Translations under genes and position numbers: made by a program | Part shown: positions 45,502-55,261 of the stretch, piece by piece | How the letters are laid out: every line of letters begins with the position of its first letter | How positions within the stretch are numbered: the first letter of the stretch is position 1 | Assembly (NCBI RefSeq): GCF_900182605.1 | Contig: NZ_FXTB01000007.1 | Coordinates: forward strand, 155,144 to 219,143 | Reading direction: 5' to 3' | DNA: 64,000 nucleotides | DNA from: Saccharicrinis carchari | GTDB lineage: Bacteria; Bacteroidota; Bacteroidia; Bacteroidales; Marinilabiliaceae | Notes under the pieces: model-generated | What the model saw: only the letters and a program-made list of their open reading frames with translations | Told to the model about the DNA's origin: nothing | Database searches by the model: none

Positions 45502-47433
45502 TTATTTATATTTATTATCAGGCAGTTCTACCCTAAAAACAGAACCTTTATCCAATGTTGATTCTACCGTAATTTTTCCGCCGAGGATGGTTACTATTTT
45601 ATTAACAATGGCTAAACCCAAGCCTGCGCCGCTTGACTTACCAAAATGGATTCGTTCTATTTGTCGGAAAGGCTCAAAAATATTTTTTTTATCCTTTGCT
45701 GCTATTCCTATTCCGGTATCCTCAACCAAAACAATTACAGCGTTTTTTCCTTTGTAGCATCCTATCTTTACCTGCCCCTTATCAGTAAATTTTATCGCAT
45801 TGGCAATTAAATTGTTAAGCACCATCTGAATAAGGGTTGCGTCGGATAATATTGGCATGGATTGCTTATCATTACAAGACCAATCACAAACTACTTTTAG
45901 TCCTTTTTCTTGTGCCAAAACGCGATAAATATTCGTGGTATCGTGCACCAAAGCACATACATCTACCTTTTTCCAATTGGCTTTTATTACTCCCGCTTCA
46001 ATCTTCGACAAATTGATTATGCTATCCAAAATGGAGAGAAGTTGTTTCCCACTTTTCATCACAACACCAATATAATTCTCTCTATCCTTAGCGCTTATAT
46101 CCGGTTCCAGCAATAACTGCGAAAAACCCATAATACTGTTCATTGGCGTACGAATTTCGTGACTAATATTGGCCAGAAACGATTGCGTGAGGCGCTCACT
46201 TTCAGAGGCCTTATCTAAGGCTACATTCAATTGCTCATTAATATGCTTTAATTGTTGCTTATCCAGGGTCAAGTCGTTATTCATCCTATTTAGCTGGGCA
46301 ATATTATTGGCCAAATGTTTTCGCATTATTTCAAAGGAACTTGCCAGACTACCAATTTCATCCTTTCGGTTTATCAAATAATCGTCGCAATCGATATCTA
46401 AATCGCCTTGCGCCCAATACTCACTTTGCCTTTTAAGGCGCAATAAAGGCAGTGTAATAATGCGGCGCGACACTAACCGGACAATAAAAACAGTAAGGAT
46501 TATAAATATTACACTAAATATTAAGGTCTGTCGTTTAATAACCCCGAGCACAGGAAACAATTCGTCATTGGGCACTAACATTAGTACTTTATAACGTGTA
46601 TTGCCCAAAGGCACGCCGGCTAACTCAACCCCTTTGTTATCCACCCGGGCATTTGAGATAACAAACGAGCTGTCACTTTGCAATATTTCATTTAACTGAT
46701 CAGGTGGCAGCTGCAAACTAAGAGGCCGATTAATTTCATCAATTCGCGACGAAACTTTAACGGTACCCACACTATCCAACAACCAAAAACAACTGTTTTC
46801 GGCTATTTGATGCTCATGAAATTCCTCCATTAAAATCGAGATATCTACCCCTACACCGGCTGCCCCAATAGGATTTCTGGCCTGACCCATTAAAACATTC
46901 ACAAACAACATTGTTTGATTTAAATCACGGTCATAATCAAAATTTATCGACACTTTAATACCTTTGGCAATGGCATCAAAGAACCATTCATAATTGGCAT
47001 CGTTTTTAGATATAACATTTAATAAACGATAATCGGAGCTCCAATAATTATTGGTTATACTGTTTACAGCGAATACTGCCTGATAGCCATACTCTTTCTG
47101 TAAATTATCTAAACGTTTCAGGGCCAAAACCTTTAACTCATCGTTCTTTTCGCCACCCTTGAACCAAGACAACACGACCGGATCATCGGCCAATGTAACG
47201 GAAGTTTCTATAGCCCGCTGCAAGGTAGCCTGAAATCCACTTTGCGTTGCTATTAAAACAGCGTGTAAATAATTGTTCCGGAAATCACTAAATAAAGATC
47301 TTTTAACTGATGTATAATGTGCGAAGCCCAAACCTGCGATGACAGATAGAACCAATACAACCAAAATTAACTGAAGCTGAAAGCCTATTTTTTTGAATCG
47401 TATCAAAGATCGAACGGAATTTATAGTTAACAA
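45502..47433 (-). CDS. Membrane sensor histidine kinase
   Basis: 643 residues. TM1 is at about 17-39, then an extracytoplasmic sensor domain (40-300) with Cache-like features, TM2 at about 302-322, HAMP (about 322-378), a coiled coil, and HisKA with phosphoacceptor His425 in FLANISHEIRTPMNSIMGFS. The HATPase domain has N box NNLIANAIKFTDKG, G1 VEDTGIGIAAKDK, F box IFEPFRQIER and G2 SGAGLGLAIVNKIV. No receiver domain is attached and no response regulator gene lies beside it. Its 3' end faces the cyclase-HD gene 61 nt away. Ligand unknown. Confidence 0.95.
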   Translation of the reverse strand: MLTINSVRSLIRFKKIGFQLQLILVVLVLSVIAGLGFAHYTSVKRSLFSDFRNNYLHAVLIATQSGFQATLQRAIETSVTLADDPVVLSWFKGGEKNDELKVLALKRLDNLQKEYGYQAVFAVNSITNNYWSSDYRLLNVISKNDANYEWFFDAIAKGIKVSINFDYDRDLNQTMLFVNVLMGQARNPIGAAGVGVDISILMEEFHEHQIAENSCFWLLDSVGTVKVSSRIDEINRPLSLQLPPDQLNEILQSDSSFVISNARVDNKGVELAGVPLGNTRYKVLMLVPNDELFPVLGVIKRQTLIFSVIFIILTVFIVRLVSRRIITLPLLRLKRQSEYWAQGDLDIDCDDYLINRKDEIGSLASSFEIMRKHLANNIAQLNRMNNDLTLDKQQLKHINEQLNVALDKASESERLTQSFLANISHEIRTPMNSIMGFSQLLLEPDISAKDRENYIGVVMKSGKQLLSILDSIINLSKIEAGVIKANWKKVDVCALVHDTTNIYRVLAQEKGLKVVCDWSCNDKQSMPILSDATLIQMVLNNLIANAIKFTDKGQVKIGCYKGKNAVIVLVEDTGIGIAAKDKKNIFEPFRQIERIHFGKSSGAGLGLAIVNKIVTILGGKITVESTLDKGSVFRVELPDNKYK

Positions 47434-47535
47434 AAAATAAAAATTATTTTACGCAATATATTGTTTTACACGTAATAATTCAAATAATTAAGCTATTTAT
47501 TGTTTCTTTGCAGCTTAACAATTTTGTGCAAGCAT

Positions 47536-48267
47536 ATGATTATTTTTTCGTATCTATTATCTGCCATCTACTGGATATATTTTGGTGTTCTGTTGGCTAT
47601 TTTTCATGTTATTCAGGTTATATGTAATGCTTTAGGAGGATACCAACTCCGTAAAAAAGCAGTTGATCTACTTAACTATCTTTTACTTTATGGGCTTGGA
47701 ATTGTTGGTGCGCGCATACGGTTCACAGGCTTCCAAGACCTTCCGCAAAACTGTCCACTTATTATTGTTTCCAACCATCAAAGTACTTTTGACATCCCTC
47801 CCATTGTTTGGGGTTTCAGAAAGCATCATCCTAAATTTGTTTCAAAAAAAGAACTGGGCAAGGGCATTCCAAGTATTTCTTATAATCTCCGCCATGGAGG
47901 TTCGGCACTGATCGATCGTAAAAACGGCAGGCAGTCGATGATGGAGATTGCCAAACTGGGTCGGCACATTGAAAAGGAAAAATATAGTGCCAGCATCTTC
48001 CCCGAAGGCACCCGCAGCAAAACAGGTACAGTTGGTAAGTTTCAACACCCCGGCATAGCGGCATTGATAAAAACAGCCCCATCAGCCATGATAGTGCCAC
48101 TTGTAATTGACGGTAACAGCAGACTCACTAAACGCGGTTCGTACCCATTACAGATCGGCACAAAATTATCTTTTAATGCGCTGGCAGCTATCAATCCAAA
48201 AGGAAGAGACATTAAAGAACTAACGGCCGAAATAGAAGAAAAAATTAGGGAGAAACTGGAGCAGTAG
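47536..48267 (+). CDS. plsC: 1-acyl-sn-glycerol-3-phosphate acyltransferase (PlsC family)
   Basis: 243 residues from ATG at 47536 (the frame opens at a TTG at 47500). An N-terminal membrane segment (IIFSYLLSAIYWIYFGVLLAI) precedes the acyltransferase domain: NHQSTFDIP (catalytic NHx4D) at about 85, KELGKGIPSISY, the substrate-binding motif SIFPEGTRSKTG, and MIVPLVIDG. It adds the second acyl chain in phospholipid synthesis at the inner membrane. Divergent from the histidine kinase. Confidence 0.93.
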   Translation: MIIFSYLLSAIYWIYFGVLLAIFHVIQVICNALGGYQLRKKAVDLLNYLLLYGLGIVGARIRFTGFQDLPQNCPLIIVSNHQSTFDIPPIVWGFRKHHPKFVSKKELGKGIPSISYNLRHGGSALIDRKNGRQSMMEIAKLGRHIEKEKYSASIFPEGTRSKTGTVGKFQHPGIAALIKTAPSAMIVPLVIDGNSRLTKRGSYPLQIGTKLSFNALAAINPKGRDIKELTAEIEEKIREKLEQ

Positions 48268-48428
48268 CATTCGACTTAAGGGTATACGGTGTGAAGATTT
48301 AAGGGTGTAAATGTGTTTGACGCTACACGTTTATCGCCTGATAAAAAGGTGCAGAATATGCCCCGCATATGTTAAAAATCGCGGCTTTCAAAATAAGCTC
48401 CAGCTTAGCGTGAATCAGCCCTTGGTTA

Positions 48429-48456
48429 CCCTATTCATAAAACTTTATGAATAGGG
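48429..48456. repeat. 13+2+13 bp perfect palindrome between convergent genes
   Basis: Arms CCCTATTCATAAA and TTTATGAATAGGG are fully complementary around AC. It lies 161 nt after plsC and 24 nt beyond the stop codon of the minus-strand sugar-binding protein gene. Neither strand shows a T-run right after it, so a classical terminator is doubtful. Confidence 0.65.
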
Positions 48457-48480
48457 CAGGCTACGCACGTTCCTTGATGC

Positions 48481-49485
48481 TTATTCTCCGTACAATTCCT
48501 TTTTTGTATAAAAACCGGACCCCACCAACACTTCTTCAATGTTATTTTTATTAACAGCAATAGAACTAACTCTGTGCGTGGGTACATCAATTAAGCCATT
48601 ATATTCTGTGCTGTTTACAAAAGCATCCAGGCCTTTACCTTTAGCCATTTCAATTGCCACCTGAGCACCTTTTTCGGCAATGGTTTTTAAAGGGTGAAAA
48701 ACAGTAACTGTTTGCTTACCTGCAATCACATTTCTACAACCTGTAAGCTCCGCATCCTGTCCGGAAACAGCAACACTGCCCGCCAAACCATAACTTTCAA
48801 GCACGTCTATCACACCGGTTGCCATCCCATCAAAGCCGGCTATAACAGCATCTATATCATCACCATACAACTGCAACACTTTTTCCATCTCGAATGAAGC
48901 AATATCACGATCCCACTTTTCAATATAGGTTTCGTAAACGATATTTACCTGTTTACTTTCCACCTTGGGTTTTAGGTATTTTTTTACCGCAGCATATTGA
49001 TCTTCTCCATTTTTATCAAATTTATCGCCCCCCAATATCACAAAGTTTCCGGATGGTTTTTCTTTTAAAATTCCATCCACCATAGCTTTTCCGATAAGAT
49101 CGTTGTTGCTGGCTACAAAAAAATCCACCTCGCTATTTTTTATCATACGGTTATAGGCCATCACAGGGATTCCCTCGGCGTGTGCATTGCGCACAATTGC
49201 ACCCGCAGTGTTAATATTGGCGGCTATCAATACCAAAGCATCTACCCCCTGTTCTATCATTTCGTTAGCCAATTCAAGCTGTATTGATTCATCATTGGAG
49301 GCTGTTTTAATAATCACCTCAACACCTTGCGTGGCACAGTAGTTTTTGAAATAACTACTTTCCTTATTATAGCGTTCCGTCACCTCCGACGGATATAAAA
49401 AACCTATGGTTATTTGTTCTTTTTGTTTACAAGCTGTAAACAACAAAAAGGCTAGTGAAATTATTAAATAAATATTTCTGTTCAT
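48481..49485 (-). CDS. Periplasmic sugar-binding lipoprotein (XylF/LacI-type)
   Basis: A 334-residue lipoprotein: lipobox LFTACK after a signal peptide. The rest is a type I periplasmic binding fold: ITIGFLYPSEVTERYNKE, GVDALVLIAANINTAGAIV, GIPVMAYNRMI, NDLIGKAMVDGIL, ILGGDKFDKNG, VIAGFDGMATGVID and SVAVSGQDAELTGC resemble xylose/ribose-type binding proteins (ligand Asn/Asp/Arg positions). No ABC transporter permease or ATPase is adjacent. It is divergent from a chemoreceptor, so it may serve sensing rather than uptake (inference). Confidence 0.92.
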   Translation of the reverse strand: MNRNIYLIISLAFLLFTACKQKEQITIGFLYPSEVTERYNKESSYFKNYCATQGVEVIIKTASNDESIQLELANEMIEQGVDALVLIAANINTAGAIVRNAHAEGIPVMAYNRMIKNSEVDFFVASNNDLIGKAMVDGILKEKPSGNFVILGGDKFDKNGEDQYAAVKKYLKPKVESKQVNIVYETYIEKWDRDIASFEMEKVLQLYGDDIDAVIAGFDGMATGVIDVLESYGLAGSVAVSGQDAELTGCRNVIAGKQTVTVFHPLKTIAEKGAQVAIEMAKGKGLDAFVNSTEYNGLIDVPTHRVSSIAVNKNNIEEVLVGSGFYTKKELYGE

Positions 49486-49603
49486 ATTGCAACAAATTTA
49501 AGTAAGAAACGTACTAGGTTCTAAGCGCTGCAAATCTAACATTTTTTTATGTAATTAAAATAAACCGACGGCTATAAGTTAAAAATAATTAATTTTGATA
49601 AAG

Positions 49604-49621
49604 ACCCATATATCTATGGGT
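49604..49621. promoter_or_regulatory. Palindrome in the sugar-binding protein/MCP divergent region
   Basis: ACCCATA and TATGGGT flank TATC. It lies 118 nt from the binding-protein start and 102 nt from the MCP start, a good position for a shared operator. The regulator is unknown. Confidence 0.45.
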
Positions 49622-49723
49622 AATCGATTAATAATTTATATCATTGCAGCTTTTAAGTCCAAAACCAACCCTAGTGGCAATCGCCTTTACATTATCCATA
49701 ACGCACAATAATTTAAGAAACTT

Positions 49724-51499
49724 ATGTCCTGGAAAGATTTAAAAATTAAAAACAAGGTTGGAGTTGGCTTTGGCATTGTAATCCTATTAACTATCATTTC
49801 GAGTACCATCCTTCTTATTAATTTGTTAAAGGTTGACGAGGAAATACAGTCTTTATCTAACAGGTATATTCCATCGGTAAACGAAACCTCCAAAATGGAT
49901 CGTTTTTGGGAGCTTGCCATGGGAAATATGAATGCTTTTGATTTATCGGGAAATGTGTTTTACAGTAAAACGTCACAACAACAGCTTCATAGTTACTTCC
50001 AGGCTCTCCAAAACTTAATTGCATTATCCGACACCAGTGATAACAACTTAAAAAGCAGAGGAGCCAACTTAAACAGCCTAAAAGAACTCTCGGAAGAATT
50101 CATCCAAACAGAAAAAAAATACGCGGATGAAGAAATAAAAAATGGGTTACAGCTGCAGGCTATTCACATTCTTTTTAATCAGCTAAATCAGGATGCCGGC
50201 AAATGGTCGGGCTCGTATGCTACACAAAACGCATTGGCCCGGGCCAACAAACTACACGCCGACCTGCTTAGCAACATGCAGACAAAAAATGTGGTAACAT
50301 TAGCCCAATTACAAAGTGATGTGGACAAAATTGCCTCGCTGCATGGCTTGCCAACACAACTAAAAAATATTTTGAAAGATATCAGCAGCTCCACCTCTCA
50401 GTTTATAGCGCAATATATTAACACACGCCATCGTGAACTTAAAAAGTACGAAATGGCCAAAATGCTGATGTGGGAAATTCGTAAATCATCGGAAATTGGC
50501 TTGGATTACCTGATAGAGATGGGCGAAAAAAGTGCTGCTATTGTGGAGACCGAAAAACAGATACTCATCGTCTCCTTAATTGCCGTTCTTGTAATTGGTA
50601 TTGCGCTCAGCTACTTTCTTGCCACCTCAATAAGTCGTCCGCTGGAAAATGGCATCGCGTTAGCCGAAGTAGCCGCTCAGGGCAATCTGGATGTCACTTT
50701 TGCAGCCAATAGCAAAGATGAGGTAGGTCGTTTATCAGCAGCTTTAAACACCATGGTGGGGAATATTAAAAAGGTAGTGCAAGAGATAAGTGAGGGCACC
50801 AATAAAATGGTTGACGCCAGTAAAAAGCTGACCGATGAGTCCATTGGTCTTAGCGAAGGTGCCAGCGAACAAGCTTCCGCTGCCGAAGAAGTTTCGTCGT
50901 CGATGGAAGAAATGTATGCCAACATACAGCAAAACACCGACAACTCCAGGCAAACAGAACATATTGCCGTTAATGCGGTAGAGGGCATAAAATTGAGCAA
51001 TCACAGCTCCAATCAGGCCAACGATTACCTGCTGCACATTGCCGAAAAAATATCCATAATAGAAGATATTGCCTCACAAACCAATATTTTGGCACTTAAT
51101 GCCGCCGTTGAAGCTGCCCGGGCCGGGCAGGAAGGCAAAGGTTTTGCTGTGGTTGCAGCCGAGGTGCGTAAGCTGGCCGAGAAAAGCCAGCAAGCGGCCA
51201 ATGAGATTAATACGGCGTCGCAAAACACCATCAACAGCTCTAAAGAAGCTAATGACAACTTAAAACTTATTACTCCGGAAATTGAAAAAACGGCACAGCT
51301 GGTGCAAGAAATAACCACCGCCTCGCAAGAACAGGTATCGGGAGTTGAGCAAATTAACAATGCCATACAACAACTCAACCAAATTACGCAACGCAATGCC
51401 TCTACCTCAGAAGAAATCAGCACTGCTGCGCGCAAATTGGAAGAACTGTCGTCTACTTTAAAGGAGAGTGTATCTCTGTTTAAGGTAAACAAGGCTTAG
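49724..51499 (+). CDS. Methyl-accepting chemotaxis protein
   Basis: 591 residues. TM1 at about 11-33, a helical periplasmic four-helix-bundle-type sensor (35-278), TM2 at about 279-301, HAMP (301-355) and a long signalling coiled coil. The conserved hairpin tip [20 protein letters not shown] followed by [20 protein letters not shown] is intact, so it should drive CheA/CheW. No C-terminal NWETF-type pentapeptide for CheR tethering is present; it ends SLFKVNKA. Chemoreceptors are uncommon in Bacteroidetes, many of which glide. No che genes are nearby. Confidence 0.96.
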   Translation: MSWKDLKIKNKVGVGFGIVILLTIISSTILLINLLKVDEEIQSLSNRYIPSVNETSKMDRFWELAMGNMNAFDLSGNVFYSKTSQQQLHSYFQALQNLIALSDTSDNNLKSRGANLNSLKELSEEFIQTEKKYADEEIKNGLQLQAIHILFNQLNQDAGKWSGSYATQNALARANKLHADLLSNMQTKNVVTLAQLQSDVDKIASLHGLPTQLKNILKDISSSTSQFIAQYINTRHRELKKYEMAKMLMWEIRKSSEIGLDYLIEMGEKSAAIVETEKQILIVSLIAVLVIGIALSYFLATSISRPLENGIALAEVAAQGNLDVTFAANSKDEVGRLSAALNTMVGNIKKVVQEISEGTNKMVDASKKLTDESIGLSEGASEQASAAEEVSSSMEEMYANIQQNTDNSRQTEHIAVNAVEGIKLSNHSSNQANDYLLHIAEKISIIEDIASQTNILALNAAVEAARAGQEGKGFAVVAAEVRKLAEKSQQAANEINTASQNTINSSKEANDNLKLITPEIEKTAQLVQEITTASQEQVSGVEQINNAIQQLNQITQRNASTSEEISTAARKLEELSSTLKESVSLFKVNKA

Positions 51500-51574
51500 C
51501 AGGGGGTACAAGAATCAGCTATTCCCCATCCCTGCAACTTGATTACGGTACTTTCACAGTTTTTTATAAGCCAA

Positions 51575-51601
51575 CCCCTCCCCCACAAAAAATGGGAGGG
51601 G
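51575..51601. repeat. GC-rich hairpin after the MCP gene
   Basis: CCCCTCCC pairs exactly with GGGAGGGG around an 11-nt loop containing six A. It lies between the convergent MCP and PgpH-like genes. A T-run follows on neither strand, so a terminator role is only possible. Confidence 0.45.
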
Positions 51602-51718
51602 AAAGATTCCAATTTGCAAGAGTTGTTACATTAAACGTATTTTATACAGCTGGCAGCTTGTAAACTAAATACGGACTACTGCTTACTGATAACTGTTAAG
51701 CAAACACCAATCCTTCGG

Positions 51719-53851
51719 CTATTTTTTTTTCTTATTAAGCTTAGGGTACACAACACGTGCATGATAAATATTCTTTAATTTATCCTTAAAAACTGCCTTG
51801 GCCTCAGTAATTTCCCTAAAAGTAATAGGGGCATTAACAAACTGGCCTTCCTCTATCTGGGTATCCACTATAGTTTCAACCAACTTATCTATAGCTTCGT
51901 TAGAATATTCCTTTAAGCTCCGGCTGGCTGCCTCTATGGAGTCCGCCATCATTAAAATTGCGGTCTCTTTGGTAAACGGTGTAGGCCCGGGGTAGCTAAA
52001 GTTGGCCTCGTTTATTTCTTTATCGGGATATTTATTGGCAAACGAGTTGTAAAAATATTTAGTCTTGGTAGTACCCTGATGCGTAGTAATAAAATCAATT
52101 ATTTTTTGCGGTAACTTGTGTTTATGTGCAATCTTTACCCCTCCCTCAATATGATCAATCACCACTTTAGCACTATTTTCGAAATCCATATTATCGTGCG
52201 GGTTGATCCCCGATATTTGATTTTCGGTAAAATAAAGCGGATGAGCTGTTTTACCTATATCATGATACATAGCTCCCGCCCTAACCAACAATGGATTGGC
52301 ACCAATTTTATAGGCCACCTCCTGAGCCAGGTTGCCCACCTGAATAGAATGCTGGAAGGTTCCCGGCGCTGTCTCAGCCAACTTTCGCAACAGCGGATGA
52401 TTGGTATCCGACAACTCCACCAAAGTAACATCTGATACAAATCCAAAAAGCTTTTCGAATATATAGATGAGCGGGTACAGCACCAAAATAAATAAAGCAT
52501 TGATAGCGAAATACATAAAGTAATTATAATCAATAGTTCGTATCTCCCCATCCTGAATAAGATGTAAACCGGTATAAAACAACGAATAGGTTATAAAAAT
52601 CAATATAGCCGAACGAACAATTTGGGCACGACGTGCCATTTTATACAAGCTAAATATGGCCGCAATACAGGCCGGAATTTGCAGAAAAATAAACTCGGCA
52701 CTGTTTTCGGCAAAAAAAGAAGCCATAATAATGGCAATAACACTAAAGAAAAAGCCAAGCCGCGAGTCCATGAATGTTCGAACTATCAAAGGTAAAATAG
52801 TGAAAGGGATTATGTAAATGGAAACATCTGGAATGCGGTGCGATAAAAAAGCCATTACTATAATGGTGCACAATATGAGCAGCAGAAAGCTGATATACTT
52901 AAGCTTACCGTACACATCTTTTCGATAAAAAAATATAAACAGAAACAAACTAGCCATAAACATGGAGGTAACAAGCACCTGACCGGCATATCGAATATTA
53001 TACTGCGATAGGGTACCCACCCTGGATTCATATTCTTTTTTATATGAATTTAACTTTTTTAATCCCTCTTCGTCAATTATTTCACCTTTTTCGATCACCC
53101 GCTGTCCCGCCATTAACATACCATTAGTAAGGGCCAGGTTCTTCAGGGCCGTTTCTTTTTTACTTTGCGTCCTGACTTTATCCATAATGACGTTTGTATG
53201 CAAGAAATCGTTTATGGGTAACTCCGATATAAAATTTTCTATGGCATCAAAATCGTCGGTGGAGAAAGCCAGACCTGTGGCCAACTCATTTACAATATAC
53301 TTGTATGCCGACCGTAGGGTATAAAATTCATTGGCCATAAAGGGTTCCGCCAAATTATCGTACACCAACATTAATTCCAACTCATTTTTTTTGTCGGCAT
53401 ATTCATCCGGTATTTCAATAACACCTTTAGCATATACCTTTTGGAGAATGGTATCCACCATTTGAACTACCCTTTGGCTACTATCGGGTAGGTTGGTTTT
53501 AAGATTTAAAAAAGGGTATTTCTGTCGATAAATGGATGTGTTTTTACTAAAAACAGACCTAAACTCCTGGTGAGCCACTTTTACAACAGCTGTATCGTAA
53601 ATAAAATAAGGTCTGAACTTTTTTAAAATACTATCTTTTTCAACTTGTATTTCCTGTTGCGTTTTATAAATCCTGAAATCAAAGGGGGCAATCAGTATTT
53701 CGTACCTCCACGGTTCCCCTTTATTGTACTCGTATCTAAACTTGCTTTCGCGAGGCATAAGGGTGGAGATAATAACTGCAGCCGCAACAAACAGCAAAAT
53801 CCTATATGATGCCTGCGAATATTTTTTTAAACGTTGAATATATTTGTTCAT
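51719..53851 (-). CDS. pgpH: 7TM-HD phosphohydrolase (PgpH-like c-di-AMP phosphodiesterase)
   Basis: A 710-residue membrane enzyme. TM1 (ILLFVAAAVIISTL) is followed by the extracytoplasmic 7TMR-HDED domain (about 40-280), a seven-helix membrane region (about 290-475) and a cytosolic HD domain with FQHSIQVGNLAQEVAYKIGA, RAGAMYHDIGKTAHPLYFTE, IIDFITTHQGT and MMADSIEAASRSL. This architecture matches PgpH, which hydrolyses cyclic di-AMP. The HD ligands (His in QHS, HD in MYHDIGK, His in THQG, Asp in MADSIE) are visible. No diadenylate cyclase is in the window. Confidence 0.93.
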   Translation of the reverse strand: MNKYIQRLKKYSQASYRILLFVAAAVIISTLMPRESKFRYEYNKGEPWRYEILIAPFDFRIYKTQQEIQVEKDSILKKFRPYFIYDTAVVKVAHQEFRSVFSKNTSIYRQKYPFLNLKTNLPDSSQRVVQMVDTILQKVYAKGVIEIPDEYADKKNELELMLVYDNLAEPFMANEFYTLRSAYKYIVNELATGLAFSTDDFDAIENFISELPINDFLHTNVIMDKVRTQSKKETALKNLALTNGMLMAGQRVIEKGEIIDEEGLKKLNSYKKEYESRVGTLSQYNIRYAGQVLVTSMFMASLFLFIFFYRKDVYGKLKYISFLLLILCTIIVMAFLSHRIPDVSIYIIPFTILPLIVRTFMDSRLGFFFSVIAIIMASFFAENSAEFIFLQIPACIAAIFSLYKMARRAQIVRSAILIFITYSLFYTGLHLIQDGEIRTIDYNYFMYFAINALFILVLYPLIYIFEKLFGFVSDVTLVELSDTNHPLLRKLAETAPGTFQHSIQVGNLAQEVAYKIGANPLLVRAGAMYHDIGKTAHPLYFTENQISGINPHDNMDFENSAKVVIDHIEGGVKIAHKHKLPQKIIDFITTHQGTTKTKYFYNSFANKYPDKEINEANFSYPGPTPFTKETAILMMADSIEAASRSLKEYSNEAIDKLVETIVDTQIEEGQFVNAPITFREITEAKAVFKDKLKNIYHARVVYPKLNKKKK

Positions 53852-53956
53852 ATTTAAGAGCTAATTAATTACAATAACAAATATGCGTAAAATCCATCAC
53901 AAATTAAGGGTTTGACTTAGGCATAACGATAAATTTATAGCACCCGAATTTTAGTG

Positions 53957-53976
53957 TTGGTATATTTTGGTATATT
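53957..53976. repeat. Perfect tandem 10-bp repeat upstream of the NlpC/P60 gene
   Basis: TTGGTATATT occurs twice head to tail, 24 to 44 bases before the ATG at 54000. The second copy overlaps a -7-like TATATTCG (53971-53978), so the repeat may be part of the promoter. Confidence 0.5.
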
Positions 53977-53999
53977 CGCAGCTCTAAATTTTAAAGCAT

Positions 54000-54782
54000 A
54001 TGAGCGGTTCAATAAGCATATATAGTTTTATTCCAGTACGAAAGGAACCTTCAGAAGCTGCCGAACTTGTGACGCAAATTCTGTTTGGTGAAACCTTTAT
54101 GGTACTTGACAGGATAGAAAAGTGGGCACGTATAAAAATGGATTTTGACGGCTACGAGGGATGGATAGATGCCAAACTGGTATTTTCTGTGGGTAACAGA
54201 GAGTATGAACTTTGGAAAGATGCCGATGCATGGATGGTGCCTACCCCTAAAATAAAAATTGTTAAAGACGGAAGTACTGCTCCTCTTACGATATCTGCCG
54301 GGAGCCGCATTGTATTTAATGGTCACGACCGGAACAGTTTTTCCATTGGCAAAAATGACTATTTTGTTTCCGGCCCCTTGCCTTCCTCAAAGGAGCTGGG
54401 TATCAGAGAGGTGGCTACATCATTATTACACACTCCCTATCTTTGGGGAGGCAGATCGTATTTTGGTATCGACTGCTCGGGGCTTACACAAATCGTATAC
54501 AAGATCAATGGTATAGCCTTGCCTCGCGATGCGTATCAGCAAATTGAACAGGGTAATATTATTAACTTTGTGGAAGAAGCACAAGCGGGCGATCTGGCCT
54601 TTTTTGATAACGAAGAAGGCAGCATATCGCATGTGGGTATCTGCCTGGGTAGCGGTACTATTATTCATGCCTATGGCGAGGTGAGAATAGACACCTTGGA
54701 TCATCAGGGTATTTACAACCGCGACACCAATAAGTACTCGCATAAACTGAGAGTGATAAAACGAATTATTCCCGAAAAATAA
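54000..54782 (+). CDS. NlpC/P60 family cysteine peptidase with SH3 domain
   Basis: 260 residues. An N-terminal bacterial SH3 region (about 1-65, WARIKMDFDGYEGWIDAKLV) and a second SH3-like part precede the NlpC/P60 domain (about 135-255): TPYLWGGRSYFGIDCSGLTQ with catalytic Cys159, SISHVGICLG with the catalytic His, and IIHAYG with the third polar residue. No signal peptide is seen, so it may act in the cytoplasm on imported muropeptides, like the gamma-D-glutamyl-L-diamino-acid endopeptidases of YkfC type (inference). Its stop overlaps the start of the Nudix gene (ATAATG). Confidence 0.92.
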   Translation: MSGSISIYSFIPVRKEPSEAAELVTQILFGETFMVLDRIEKWARIKMDFDGYEGWIDAKLVFSVGNREYELWKDADAWMVPTPKIKIVKDGSTAPLTISAGSRIVFNGHDRNSFSIGKNDYFVSGPLPSSKELGIREVATSLLHTPYLWGGRSYFGIDCSGLTQIVYKINGIALPRDAYQQIEQGNIINFVEEAQAGDLAFFDNEEGSISHVGICLGSGTIIHAYGEVRIDTLDHQGIYNRDTNKYSHKLRVIKRIIPEK

Positions 54783-55213
54783 TGAGTTTCAGTTACCAAT
54801 ATCCCCGCCCGGCTGTAACCGTAGACATTGTTCTGGTTACTACAGATGATCCGGCAAAGATTTTATTAATACAACGCAAGCATCCTCCATTTGAAGGAGA
54901 ATGGGCCTTACCGGGTGGATTTTTAGATATGGACGAAGATCTGCATACGGCAGCCCTGCGCGAACTACAGGAGGAAACGGGAATTGAAAACCTTGCTTTA
55001 AACCAATTTAAAACATTCGGAGCGGTAGATCGCGACCCAAGAGGAAGGACGATTTCAGTGGTGTTTTATGCCTTTATACCCAGGTGTAAGGAAACATTGG
55101 CCGGAGATGATGCAAGCAAAGCAGAATGGTTTGAGCTAAGCAAATTACCGCAACTTGCATTCGACCACAATAACATACTGAATGAGTTTAAATCGCAAGT
55201 GATGGCGCTTTAA
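54782..55213 (+). CDS. Nudix hydrolase
   Basis: 143 residues with an intact Nudix box: GGFLDMDEDLHTAALRELQE followed by ETGIE, spacing GX5EX7REUXEEXGU. The preceding HPPFEGEWALP is typical of ADP-ribose or nucleotide pyrophosphatases. Metal-binding Glu residues are present. It is translationally coupled to the NlpC/P60 gene. The substrate cannot be decided; NUDT-type ADP-ribose pyrophosphatase is most likely. Confidence 0.93.
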   Translation: MSFSYQYPRPAVTVDIVLVTTDDPAKILLIQRKHPPFEGEWALPGGFLDMDEDLHTAALRELQEETGIENLALNQFKTFGAVDRDPRGRTISVVFYAFIPRCKETLAGDDASKAEWFELSKLPQLAFDHNNILNEFKSQVMAL

Positions 55214-55261
55214 TTTTACCCCCCAATAGTTTTCTCCACTAAAATCCGAAAACAGGGCTTA

